Counted from the first letter of the stretch, positions 1 through 6,107 are shown. The stretch: 6,107 nt of DNA from Lachnospiraceae bacterium UBA3332 (GCA_002361095.1 DERU01000235.1:1-6107), one strand, 5' to 3'. Translations and numbers: made by a program. The notes: generated by a model not told the origin, from the letters alone.

Positions 1-1570
1 GTCCTGGGTCCTCCGTATAAAACCGCTGCACATCGTAAAAATGCGCGGGATGCCGGCCGGAAAGCCGCAGACGCTCCTGTATTTGCCCCGGCACACCGCA
101 GCCGCAGGGATCCGGATTGTCCAGTTCCGGCGTTTTCTCAACCCGGATATGGTTATATTTTTTCCAAAAATCATATTGGTGCTGTTGGGAAGACCGGCAA
201 AACACGGGGTAGGAAAGTTCCCTGGAACCATAGGTATACCAAACCGGCATGCGGTAATCAAACTCTTCTTTTTTACGCATCGCCCGCTCAAACAGCGCAA
301 CATCCGACGGCTTTAGTTCCCCGGGACCGATCCGCTCGCCGGGCCAGTTGGAATCAATCGGGCATATCGCCGCAATCAGCTGCGGATACAGCATCGCCAC
401 CGTCATCGCCTGTGCCGCCCCGTTGCTGAAACCCGACAGATAGACCCGCTCCCTGTCCACGGGATGGTTCTCGATCATATACCGGATCAGGGCCACGCTG
501 AACCCCAAATCATCCGCCCCGTCCGCGCGCAGGGCGCTGTTCCACTGCGTTTTGTCCGTCCCCCAGGGATAGACGGTGATAAAGCCGTCCCGTTCCCCAA
601 GTTCATGAAACCGGCTCATCTGCGCCGCCTCTTCCGGGTTGTCCGATCCGCCGTGGAAAAATACCAAAAGCGGAACCTTCCTGTCCGGATTTTGCCTGAC
701 CGATGCCGGGACATGGGTAAACCAGGTATGCGGTTTTCTCACTTCTTCCTTAAGGCTTTTATCGTCCATATGATAGATAAAGCCTGCCTGCCGCAGATCC
801 AGCCTGGGCTCTATATCCCCATAGACCGACGTATTGGTCCGGCGGGTACGGCTCATCACCCTCTCCCATACCTCCAAAAACAATTCTTCCGTAAACCCTG
901 CCCCATCTTCCCGTGTCATAACGCACTGCAGCGGATTGTTACCGTTTTGCGAAACCAGCCAGCTTCCCTGCCGCACTGCGCTGCCCGCTTCATTGACCAC
1001 ACGAAAATAATTGCAGGTCGCGCGGTCACTGTCGGCCAGACAAACCGGCATGGGCGCTCCCACTGCCTTTTGCCGGGCAGCTTCACATAATCTCCCGCCA
1101 AGGGCAACGACCGCCGCGAGATTCGCCGGACTACAGGCGGCAAGCGTACACGCCATATGGGCCCCGTCCCCCAAGCCGATCAAATATCTGGCGTCGTACA
1201 TGGGATGCCAAACGCTCATCATCGCCTCATAGGTGGGAATCCCCATGGCGTTACACGTCATCGGCCGGTTATCTTCCTTGTTACAGGCATCCTGAAACGC
1301 CGAAAACGCCAAAATATCATCCGTATCCCGGGAAAAATCATAATTCCATCCCTGTCCCTGCGGATTCGGAAAAGAAAAAATGATCCCATATTCCTCCGCC
1401 ATTTTTGCAAGACCGCCTGCTTCCATGACAGCGCGCACGGAAGCCTCATCCGCCCCGTCCCGTAATATCGTGACGCAGCACCGCTTAAAAGCCGTACGTC
1501 TCTCCTGGTTCGGAAAATATAAATACATGCTCCTGCCGATACCCGCAAGTTCCTTATATACCAGCGCCAT
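1..1570 (-). CDS. Tandem-domain alpha/beta-hydrolase, PHB-depolymerase/CE1 esterase-like (3' end missing)
   Basis: An open frame of 523 codons runs from ATG at 1570 off the left edge, so the C-terminus is missing. ATG 1570 is the first ATG after an in-frame TAA and follows a GGGGGGAGAG ribosome site. No signal peptide is visible, so it is probably cytoplasmic. The C-terminal half (about residues 283-450) is a polyhydroxybutyrate-depolymerase/feruloyl-esterase-like hydrolase: oxyanion motif FFHGG (305-309), VYPWGTD (333-339), and nucleophile elbow GFSNG (380-384) with Ser382. Glu451 in GSREL may be the acid; the catalytic His was not identified. The N-terminal half (about 33-160) repeats the same layout, with RDG for HGG and GLGDG (132-136) for GFSNG, so its nucleophile serine is glycine and it is probably inactive. 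It likely hydrolyses an ester of a small or carbohydrate-linked substrate. The exact substrate is unknown; true PHB depolymerase activity is unlikely. Divergent from the two serine hydrolases. Confidence 0.85.
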   Translation of the reverse strand, partial: MALVYKELAGIGRSMYLYFPNQERRTAFKRCCVTILRDGADEASVRAVMEAGGLAKMAEEYGIIFSFPNPQGQGWNYDFSRDTDDILAFSAFQDACNKEDNRPMTCNAMGIPTYEAMMSVWHPMYDARYLIGLGDGAHMACTLAACSPANLAAVVALGGRLCEAARQKAVGAPMPVCLADSDRATCNYFRVVNEAGSAVRQGSWLVSQNGNNPLQCVMTREDGAGFTEELFLEVWERVMSRTRRTNTSVYGDIEPRLDLRQAGFIYHMDDKSLKEEVRKPHTWFTHVPASVRQNPDRKVPLLVFFHGGSDNPEEAAQMSRFHELGERDGFITVYPWGTDKTQWNSALRADGADDLGFSVALIRYMIENHPVDRERVYLSGFSNGAAQAMTVAMLYPQLIAAICPIDSNWPGERIGPGELKPSDVALFERAMRKKEEFDYRMPVWYTYGSRELSYPVFCRSSQQHQYDFWKKYNHIRVEKTPELDNPDPCGCGVPGQIQERLRLSGRHPAHFYDVQRFYTEDPG

Positions 1571-1573
1571 ATA

Positions 1574-1583
1574 CTCTCCCCCC
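1574..1583 (-). promoter_or_regulatory. Ribosome binding site of the tandem-domain hydrolase
   Basis: On the minus strand GGGGGGAGAG lies just before ATG 1570, with core GGAG five nucleotides from the start codon. It is purine-rich but not a canonical AGGAGG. It supports ATG 1570 over the out-of-frame ATG at 1587. Confidence 0.6.
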
Positions 1584-1595
1584 GCATTCAATAAT

Positions 1596-1607
1596 TAAAA
1601 CGTTTTA
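1596..1607. promoter_or_regulatory. Putative LacI-family operator
   Basis: TAAAACGTTTTA is a perfect 12-bp palindrome centred on CG. LacI/GalR-family regulators typically bind AT-rich palindromes with a central CG. It lies just downstream of the minus-strand -10 box, covering the expected transcription start near 1606, where a bound repressor would block initiation. It differs from the catabolite (cre) consensus TGWAANCGNTNWCA at the outer positions, so a local sugar-responsive repressor is more likely than CcpA. No regulator gene is in the window. Confidence 0.6.
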
Positions 1608-1612
1608 GCTAT

Positions 1613-1641
1613 ATAGTACCCTCCTTTCTTCGGTTTGTCAA
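1613..1641 (-). promoter_or_regulatory. Sigma-A-type promoter for the tandem-domain hydrolase
   Basis: On the minus strand TTGACA (1641-1636) is a perfect -35 box, followed by a 17-nt spacer and TACTAT (1618-1613), a -10 box matching TATAAT at four of six positions. The predicted start near 1606 gives a leader of about 36 nt before ATG 1570. The spacer happens to contain an AGGAGG-like run that would not be transcribed. Confidence 0.8.
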
Positions 1642-1781
1642 CATCTTTGATTTTTCGTTATACGCAATATATCTGATTTTCCCTGAAATATTTTGTCTCT
1701 ATTATGCAGTTTTCCATTAATTTGTGTTCCTTCTCTGATTCAAATTTTATATTTTGATAGCTATTTCGTTTTAGTTTTCTA
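1642..1781. other. AT-rich spacer between divergent promoters
   Basis: This stretch is strongly AT-rich compared with the flanking genes and contains no plausible coding frame. It separates the two divergent promoters. CGTTTTAG at 1767-1774 repeats one half plus flank of the palindrome at 1596-1607, and TAGCTAT (1758-1764) also recurs beside that palindrome at 1606-1612. These could be parts of a second, degenerate operator. No riboswitch or terminator was recognised. Confidence 0.5.
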
Positions 1782-1810
1782 TTGACATAAGCATTTTGAC
1801 ATGTTAAGCT
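1782..1810 (+). promoter_or_regulatory. Probable promoter for the two serine hydrolase genes
   Basis: TTGACA (1782-1787) is a perfect -35 box. After 17 nt comes TAAGCT (1805-1810), a weak -10 box rescued by an extended -10 TG at 1802-1803. A second TTGACAT starts at 1796, making a 14-nt direct repeat, but no good -10 lies at the right distance from it. The leader to ATG 1926 would be about 110 nt. The weak -10 may mean that an activator is needed. Confidence 0.5.
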
Positions 1811-1912
1811 GTGCCTATATCCCATCGGTTTTCGCGCGCAACATCCCGTGTCACTTTATCTTACGTTCCCTGCAGCAACACAACACGAAAGCAAAAGACA
1901 GTTTCACCGATA

Positions 1913-1918
1913 AGGAGG
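1913..1918 (+). promoter_or_regulatory. Strong ribosome binding site of the first serine hydrolase
   Basis: A canonical AGGAGG, within TAAGGAGGT, sits seven nucleotides before ATG 1926. It fixes this start and argues against the overlapping frame that opens at 1801. Confidence 0.9.
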
Positions 1919-1925
1919 TAGTTTT

Positions 1926-3086
1926 ATGTCCACAAAGAAAGATCTCGACAGGCTGCTGCAAAGCTTTGTCGAAAGGGGGCTGCCCGGCTGCAGTTTAAAA
2001 GTAATACAGCGGGGCAATGTGCTCTATGAGGGCTGCTTCGGCCTCGCCGACCTGGACTCCCGCAAGCCCCTGACCCCCAATTCCCTCTTCCGGCAGGCTT
2101 CCATGTCCAAAATTCCGCTCTATACCGTCATGATGATGCTGTATGAACGCGGCCTTTTTTTGCTCACCGATCCGGTCGGCGACTATCTGCCGGACTGGAA
2201 ACAAAGCCGCAAATATGTGCGCCATCCAAACGGATATGTGGATATCGTCCCTACCCAAAGGCCCATTCTGATCCGGGATATCCTCTCCATGAAATGCGGG
2301 CTGCCCTATTGCAACAGTGACGCGCCCACCGACGACCTGACGCTGCAGGGCATGCAGGCATGCATGCGTCCCCTATGGGAGAAGGGACACTATACTTTAC
2401 AGGAACAGCTTGCCGCCGTCTCGAAAGCTCCCCTGGCTTTTGAACCCGGCTCCCACTGGCTCTACGGATTTTCCAGTGAACTGGCCGCAGGCGTCATAGA
2501 AGCCGTATGTCAAAAACCCGTAAACGACGTCTTTAAGGAAATGCTCTTTGATCCGCTGGACATGCATGATACCGCCGCCATCTTCCGGGGGGACGCACAG
2601 GAACGCCTTGTCTGCCTTTACCAGAGAAACGCAGAGGGCAAACTGATTTTGGGCCCCGGATTTTTCGATAAAAAACATCTTCCCGGCGCCGAAAACGAAG
2701 CCGGATGGGCGCGCCTGTACGCATCCGTGGACGACTATTGCGCCTTAATGCAAATGCTGGCCTGCGGCGGCGTGTATAAGGGTAAGCGTATAATGAGCAA
2801 AACCACCATCGACCTGATGCGCACCAACGGTCTTTCTCCGGAACAGCTGGCGGACTTTCCGGACGCCGGATACGGGTACGGCTGCGGTTTCAGAACCGTC
2901 ATAGATCCCGAAAAAGGCAACCTGAACGCATCCCTTGGGGCATTCGGCTGGACCGGCGGTTTCGGCACCTTTTGTGAAGCGGATCCGCAGGAAGGGCTTT
3001 CCATTGTATATATGCACAACCTGATTCCAAACGACGAACAGTACTGTCACCCCCGTGTCCGCACGGCGGCTTACGGGCTTTTATAA
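1926..3086 (+). CDS. Serine hydrolase, beta-lactamase/family VIII esterase (EstB-like)
   Basis: This 386-residue protein has the class C beta-lactamase/penicillin-binding fold (Pfam Beta-lactamase). Length is normal for family VIII carboxylesterases. The nucleophile motif SxxK is Ser59-Met-Ser-Lys62 in FRQASMSK. Tyr180 in LYGFSSE fits the second motif, where EstB-type esterases have Tyr followed by Ser and small residues rather than the YxN of beta-lactamases. The third motif is GWTGG (341-345), the Trp-x-Gly type seen in family VIII esterases instead of KTG. Together these favour an esterase acting on short acyl esters over a beta-lactamase or DD-peptidase. No signal peptide is visible, so it is probably cytoplasmic, which also argues against a cell-wall role. 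The start is set by an AGGAGG seven nucleotides upstream. It forms a two-gene unit with a paralogue 15 bp downstream. The substrate is unknown. Confidence 0.9.
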   Translation: MSTKKDLDRLLQSFVERGLPGCSLKVIQRGNVLYEGCFGLADLDSRKPLTPNSLFRQASMSKIPLYTVMMMLYERGLFLLTDPVGDYLPDWKQSRKYVRHPNGYVDIVPTQRPILIRDILSMKCGLPYCNSDAPTDDLTLQGMQACMRPLWEKGHYTLQEQLAAVSKAPLAFEPGSHWLYGFSSELAAGVIEAVCQKPVNDVFKEMLFDPLDMHDTAAIFRGDAQERLVCLYQRNAEGKLILGPGFFDKKHLPGAENEAGWARLYASVDDYCALMQMLACGGVYKGKRIMSKTTIDLMRTNGLSPEQLADFPDAGYGYGCGFRTVIDPEKGNLNASLGAFGWTGGFGTFCEADPQEGLSIVYMHNLIPNDEQYCHPRVRTAAYGLL

Positions 3087-3088
3087 AG

Positions 3089-3094
3089 AAAGGA
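3089..3094 (+). promoter_or_regulatory. Ribosome binding site of the second serine hydrolase
   Basis: AAAGGA lies in the 15-bp gap between the two genes, seven nucleotides before ATG 3102. It is weaker than the upstream gene's AGGAGG, so the second gene may be translated less or rely partly on coupling to the first. Confidence 0.7.
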
Positions 3095-3101
3095 AAACGG
3101 T

Positions 3102-4298
3102 ATGTCAGATTTCAGAAACTTAGACGCTTTGCTGCAAAAATACGTGGACGACGGACTTCCCAGCTGCAGCTGTGTCATCGCCCGCAAAGGGGAAATCCTG
3201 TACGAGAATTATTTCGGGCAGGCAGACCGGGAAGCAGGCATCCCCCTCACGGACAGGCACGTATTCCGCCAGGCTTCCCTTACCAAAATCGCCATGTACA
3301 CCACCGCGATGATGCTATATGAACAGGGCCGTTTCCTCATGACGGATCCGCTGTATGAATATTTTCCGGAATTCCGGGAATCCACCAAACTGGTTCAGAA
3401 ACCCAACGGGGAAATCGCGGAAGTTCCCGTAGAGCATCCGATCACCGTAAAGCATATTTTTAACATGACCTGCGGACTGCCCTACGAAATGATCATCGGC
3501 GGCATCCCGGTTCATCACCCCACTGCCAAAGCCATGGCCGTACAAATGCAGACGCTGCGCGCAGGCGGATATTTTACCCTGCGGGAACAGATCCGTGCCG
3601 CCGCAAAAGTTCCCCTTGCCTTTGAACCGGGTACCAGATTCCTTTACGGGTTTGCCAGCGAACTGACCGCAGGCCTTCTGGAAGTCCTCACCGGAAAACC
3701 CGCCGAACTGGTCATCCGGGAAATGCTTTTTGAGCCCCTGGAAATGGACAGTTCCGCCAATTTTCTTTTCGGGGATTTGGAAAGCAGGCTTGTGAAAAAC
3801 TATTACCTAAAACCAGGCAAAGCCCTTTCCGATCCCGATGCGCTCACGGTTCCCGACAAAGCGCATGAAGCCTTGTCCGTAGGGCCTTTGGGAACCGTTC
3901 CCGGCTTTAGCCGCGTCATCACCAACTGTCGGGATTACACAAAGCTGATGCAGATGCTGGCAAACGGCGGCGTATATAAGGGGGAAAAAATAATCGGCAG
4001 AAAAACCATTGATTTGCTCCGCCAAAACACCCTGCCGCCGCATGTGCTGCGGGAAGACTTCTCCAACGACTATCTGGCCGGATACGGGTACGGATACGGC
4101 ATGCGCACATTGCTGCACCGTTATGAGGGGCAGCACAACGGCTTTCCCGGCCAGTTCGGCTGGACCGGCGGTTCCGGCACCTGGGCGGAAGCGGACCCTT
4201 CCACCGGTCTCTCCGTCGTTTATATGCACAATCTGCAGCCAAATCTGGAAGAGTACCATCATCTGCGGATGCGCGCCGTCGCCTACGGCTGCCTGTAA
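3102..4298 (+). CDS. Serine hydrolase, beta-lactamase/family VIII esterase, paralogue of the upstream gene
   Basis: This 398-residue protein is collinear with its upstream neighbour; about half the residues look identical by eye in the C-terminal third. SxxK is Ser59-Leu-Thr-Lys62 in FRQASLTK, at the same residue number as in the paralogue. Tyr182 in LYGFASE is the second motif and GWTGG (353-357) the third, again the Trp-x-Gly type of EstB-like esterases. Other shared blocks are EPG..LYGF, LMQMLA.GGVYKG, YGYG.G.RT and VYMHNL. All active-site motifs are intact, so neither copy is a dead duplicate. The main difference is a longer loop at about residues 241-265. No signal peptide is visible. 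The gene lies 15 bp after its paralogue with no terminator between, so the two are probably co-transcribed. The pair looks like a local tandem duplication that diverged, perhaps in acyl or alcohol specificity. Confidence 0.9.
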   Translation: MSDFRNLDALLQKYVDDGLPSCSCVIARKGEILYENYFGQADREAGIPLTDRHVFRQASLTKIAMYTTAMMLYEQGRFLMTDPLYEYFPEFRESTKLVQKPNGEIAEVPVEHPITVKHIFNMTCGLPYEMIIGGIPVHHPTAKAMAVQMQTLRAGGYFTLREQIRAAAKVPLAFEPGTRFLYGFASELTAGLLEVLTGKPAELVIREMLFEPLEMDSSANFLFGDLESRLVKNYYLKPGKALSDPDALTVPDKAHEALSVGPLGTVPGFSRVITNCRDYTKLMQMLANGGVYKGEKIIGRKTIDLLRQNTLPPHVLREDFSNDYLAGYGYGYGMRTLLHRYEGQHNGFPGQFGWTGGSGTWAEADPSTGLSVVYMHNLQPNLEEYHHLRMRAVAYGCL

Positions 4299-4312
4299 GC
4301 AAACTTACAGGC
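4291..4312. repeat. Perfect stem-loop over the second serine hydrolase stop codon
   Basis: GCCTGTAAG and CTTACAGGC form a perfect 9-bp stem with a CAAA loop. The stop codon TAA (4296-4298) lies in the left arm. It sits at the junction of two converging genes and could end transcription or stabilise the 3' end in either direction. Neither strand has a T-run directly after the stem, so it is not a textbook intrinsic terminator. Confidence 0.65.
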
Positions 4313-4316
4313 CCGT

Positions 4317-4333
4317 GGCGGCCCCGCCTTTTT
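4317..4333 (+). terminator. Weak candidate terminator after the serine hydrolase pair
   Basis: GGCG and CGCC (4317-4320 and 4325-4328) pair around a GCCC loop, followed at once by TTTTT (4329-4333). The stem is short but fully GC. Together with the 9-bp stem-loop just upstream it may end plus-strand transcription before the converging glycosidase gene. The minus strand has no matching T-run. Confidence 0.35.
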
Positions 4334-4354
4334 CCGGCGCTTTCCTGTCCTTTC

Positions 4355-5863
4355 TCAACGTCCGGTTGCCCGTTCGTAGACATATCCCCGGTCCGCGGTT
4401 TCCTCGCGCTTTGTCAAAGTAAAATACGTCACGCCATACCTTCCCAGCGTAAGCCCCAGTCCTGCCTCCGCCTCCCCGCGTGTGACCTGACGGGTAAGCA
4501 CCGCCGGCCTTGCGCACTCCCGCAGGAGTTTGATCTGCTCCGCATCCGGATACGCAGGCTGTCCCAAATCATGCCAGACTTTCAAAGGATTACAGCAATC
4601 CTCATCCACCTTTTTTTCCACCAGCGTATAACGTGCCACGTCGGCAGGCAGGCAAATCTTCAGCGCAAGTTCCTCCTGTCCGTTTTGCCAGTTCCACGCA
4701 ATTCCCCGATAGGTTCCGTCCGCCGTCCGGCAGATCACCATATCGTCATCCTTATGCACACATTTGCCTCCCGCTTCCTGCAGCCGCTTGTAAAAAGCAA
4801 AAGTCCAGAAAGTAGGCTTGGGTATGCAGCCGTTTGCGACCAGTCCGAATCCGCCGTGGAAAGGCGTAAAGGGCACGCCATGCTCCTCAAAAATGTCCCC
4901 GAAGGTCCAATAGGACCAGGATTGGTTTACATCCCCCAGTCTGGACAGCTGATGCGCGATATACGCGGCGTTTTCGTTCGTATCGTGCAGCGGGCAGTTG
5001 GGAATATAGGAGGTATTGAACTCCGTAATATGGATCTCCATCCCGCAAAACTCCGGATAACTGTCAATGATATCCCGCGTGGACTTCAAATTCGCAAATC
5101 CCTCCTCGGGCTTTGTCAATTTCGTATAGCCGTAATGCCCCACAGGCTCCGGCATTTCCGTCGTATAGTGATGTCTGGTTATAAAGTCCGGCGTAATTCC
5201 TTCTTTTTTACAAAAATCCAGGAATGCCCGTATCCATTCGGCATCCCGCACACCGCAGATGGCAGGACCGCCCACCCGCAACCTTTGGTCTACCTCCTTG
5301 ACGGCGCAAAACGTAAGCCGAAACAGCTTGCAATACTCCTCCAGGTCGGCATTCTCCCAAAATCCCGGCAGATTGGGCTCGTTCCACACCTCAATGGGCC
5401 ATGAAACCACGTTTTCCCTGCCATACCGCCGTATCAGATGCCGCAGCAGATTCTGCACCATATCCGTCCAAAGCGTATACTCCTTGGGCGGCGTGGTATT
5501 GCCTTTCCAGTAAAAAATGGTCTGGGTTCCGGAAGCCATTTTTTCCGGCATGAAACCCAGTTCAAGAAAGGGCGCCAATCCAAGCCTTTGATAGCTGTCC
5601 ATCACCATATCCAGATACGTATAGTTATATTCGACCTTTTTTACCCCGTTTTCTTCATATTCATGGAAAATTGCCATATCATCACAAAACAGCCCGTGTC
5701 CGCGAATATGGGAGAAACCGATCTCCTCCTGCACCAGCTTCAACTGATCCTGATACGCCTGCTGCAGCGCCAGTCCCATCCGGCCTGTCCCGATACAATA
5801 GCCTGCGTTATTGCGGAAAAAAAACTCCGCTCCTTCCTTTACAACTACCCGCCTTTCCTGCAT
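4355..5863 (-). CDS. GH39 glycoside hydrolase, probable beta-xylosidase
   Basis: This 502-residue protein matches the usual length of bacterial GH39 beta-xylosidases (XynB type), which release xylose from the non-reducing ends of xylo-oligosaccharides with retention of configuration. A TIM barrel spans about residues 15-350, followed by a beta-sandwich tail (about 355-500). The acid/base is Glu162 in EVWNEPN and the nucleophile Glu281 in HITEFNTSY; both fit the GH39 signature and the spacing in known XynB enzymes. The downstream PLHDT (291-295) also fits. No signal peptide is visible, so it is probably intracellular. ATG 5863 is well set: an in-frame TAG lies just upstream, with AAGGAGG between. 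The gene converges on the serine hydrolase pair, with a 56-bp gap, and is not in their operon. No clear promoter was seen upstream. Activity on another beta-glycoside remains possible. Confidence 0.9.
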   Translation of the reverse strand: MQERRVVVKEGAEFFFRNNAGYCIGTGRMGLALQQAYQDQLKLVQEEIGFSHIRGHGLFCDDMAIFHEYEENGVKKVEYNYTYLDMVMDSYQRLGLAPFLELGFMPEKMASGTQTIFYWKGNTTPPKEYTLWTDMVQNLLRHLIRRYGRENVVSWPIEVWNEPNLPGFWENADLEEYCKLFRLTFCAVKEVDQRLRVGGPAICGVRDAEWIRAFLDFCKKEGITPDFITRHHYTTEMPEPVGHYGYTKLTKPEEGFANLKSTRDIIDSYPEFCGMEIHITEFNTSYIPNCPLHDTNENAAYIAHQLSRLGDVNQSWSYWTFGDIFEEHGVPFTPFHGGFGLVANGCIPKPTFWTFAFYKRLQEAGGKCVHKDDDMVICRTADGTYRGIAWNWQNGQEELALKICLPADVARYTLVEKKVDEDCCNPLKVWHDLGQPAYPDAEQIKLLRECARPAVLTRQVTRGEAEAGLGLTLGRYGVTYFTLTKREETADRGYVYERATGR

Positions 5864-5867
5864 GGTT

Positions 5868-5874
5868 CCTCCTT
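5868..5874 (-). promoter_or_regulatory. Ribosome binding site of the GH39 gene
   Basis: On the minus strand AAGGAGG ends four nucleotides before ATG 5863. It is strong in sequence with slightly short spacing. An in-frame TAG lies directly upstream, so no longer start is possible. Confidence 0.85.
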
Positions 5875-6041
5875 TTTCCTAACGGTTCAGACAAGTCTGC
5901 CCTGTCCTGACTGCAAAGTTACTTTTCACGGAATGGGGAATGGCTTGGGCCAGACCGGGGAGCGGAGGGTATCGGAGATGCGGGCGGGCCTTTCCCGGAG
6001 GCAATATCCAAAACGGAAGAAATTCCCGCCGGTCCCATTCT
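5875..6041. other. GC-rich region upstream of the GH39 gene, no gene recognised
   Basis: No convincing gene or sigma-A promoter is visible on either strand. A 60-codon minus-strand frame (6061-5879) has no ribosome site, starts inside the terminal inverted repeat, and encodes an unremarkable Pro/Arg-rich sequence. GGAATGGGGA (5930-5939) is loosely mirrored by CCCATTC (6034-6040), so the stretch may be part of a larger intergenic repeat. The GH39 promoter may be atypical or lie beyond the window. Confidence 0.4.
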
Positions 6042-6107
6042 GTTCCTGCCACAAAGGGCAAATTGTTTGCGCGAAGCGAGTTTTTGCCCTTTGCGGCAGT
6101 CCGGAAC
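6042..6107. repeat. Long inverted repeat at the right edge
   Basis: CTGCCACAAAGGGCAAA (6046-6062) and TTTGCCCTTTGCGGCAG (6083-6099) pair at 16 of 17 positions around a 20-nt loop that itself holds CGC-GAA-GCG. An outer GTTCC (6042-6046) can pair with GGAAC (6103-6107) across a bulge. No T-run follows on the plus strand. It could be a dispersed palindromic intergenic element or the end of a larger repeat cut by the window edge. Confidence 0.7.

Noticed and set aside
464..1090. 208-codon plus-strand open frame
   Set aside because: It lies antisense to the hydrolase gene, whose frame carries recognisable catalytic motifs across the same bases. The product has no recognisable domain and there is no ribosome site.
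1258..1587. 109-codon minus-strand frame starting at ATG 1587
   Set aside because: It overlaps the start of the hydrolase in another frame, is rich in Arg and Trp, and matches nothing. The frame from 1570 stays open to the edge with clear motifs.
1824..1911. ATCGGT (1824-1829) can pair with ACCGAT (1906-1911) beside the ribosome site, a possible leader switch
   Set aside because: Six base pairs across about 75 nt is easily chance, and no known riboswitch core or terminator is visible between them.
1801..1998. 65-codon plus-strand frame, possible leader peptide
   Set aside because: No ribosome site precedes ATG 1801, which lies inside the predicted promoter, and the frame runs into the serine hydrolase gene out of phase.
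1926..4298. Genuine class C beta-lactamases conferring antibiotic resistance
   Set aside because: No signal peptide, no YxN motif and no KTG motif; Trp-x-Gly replaces KTG, as in family VIII esterases.
3919..4383. 154-codon minus-strand frame at the convergent junction
   Set aside because: It is antisense to the second serine hydrolase, rich in Arg and Ser, and has no ribosome site or domain.
4571..5404. 277-codon plus-strand open frame
   Set aside because: It lies wholly antisense to the GH39 gene, which has both catalytic glutamates and normal length. It is a shadow of GC-biased codon use.

Overview
The window carries four protein-coding genes in two converging blocks. It has moderately high GC content, strong AGGAGG-type ribosome binding sites, compact spacing, and one AT-rich control region with sigma-A-type promoters. 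The proteins resemble those of anaerobic gut Firmicutes. A member of the Lachnospiraceae (Clostridium cluster XIVa) is the best guess, but no taxonomic marker gene is present, so this is inference.

Layout. From the left edge to 1570, on the minus strand, is a large alpha/beta-hydrolase of the PHB-depolymerase/CE1 esterase type, cut off by the window edge. It appears to be a tandem duplication of one fold: the second copy has an intact nucleophile elbow, and the first has lost its serine. Bases 1571-1925 are a divergent control region. The minus-strand gene has a near-perfect promoter (TTGACA, 17 nt, TACTAT) with a 12-bp perfect palindrome of LacI-family type at the predicted start of transcription. 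A weaker promoter faces the other way. Genes at 1926-3086 and 3102-4298 (plus strand, 15 bp apart) are paralogous serine hydrolases of the beta-lactamase/family VIII esterase (EstB) fold. A stem-loop overlaps the second gene's stop codon. Converging on it, 4355-5863 on the minus strand encodes a complete GH39 glycosidase, most likely a beta-xylosidase. The right end (5864-6107) has no convincing gene and ends in a long inverted repeat.

How the genes may work together. None of the four proteins shows a signal peptide, so all probably act in the cytoplasm. Three esterase-type hydrolases beside a beta-xylosidase suggest intracellular finishing of short, ester-decorated oligosaccharides, such as acylated xylo-oligosaccharides taken up by a transporter outside the window. 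The esterase genes may share sugar-responsive control through the LacI-type operator. The GH39 gene is transcribed separately. The substrate link is inference; the individual family assignments are well supported by visible motifs. No clearly new type of system is evident. The most unusual item is the duplicated, half-inactivated hydrolase.
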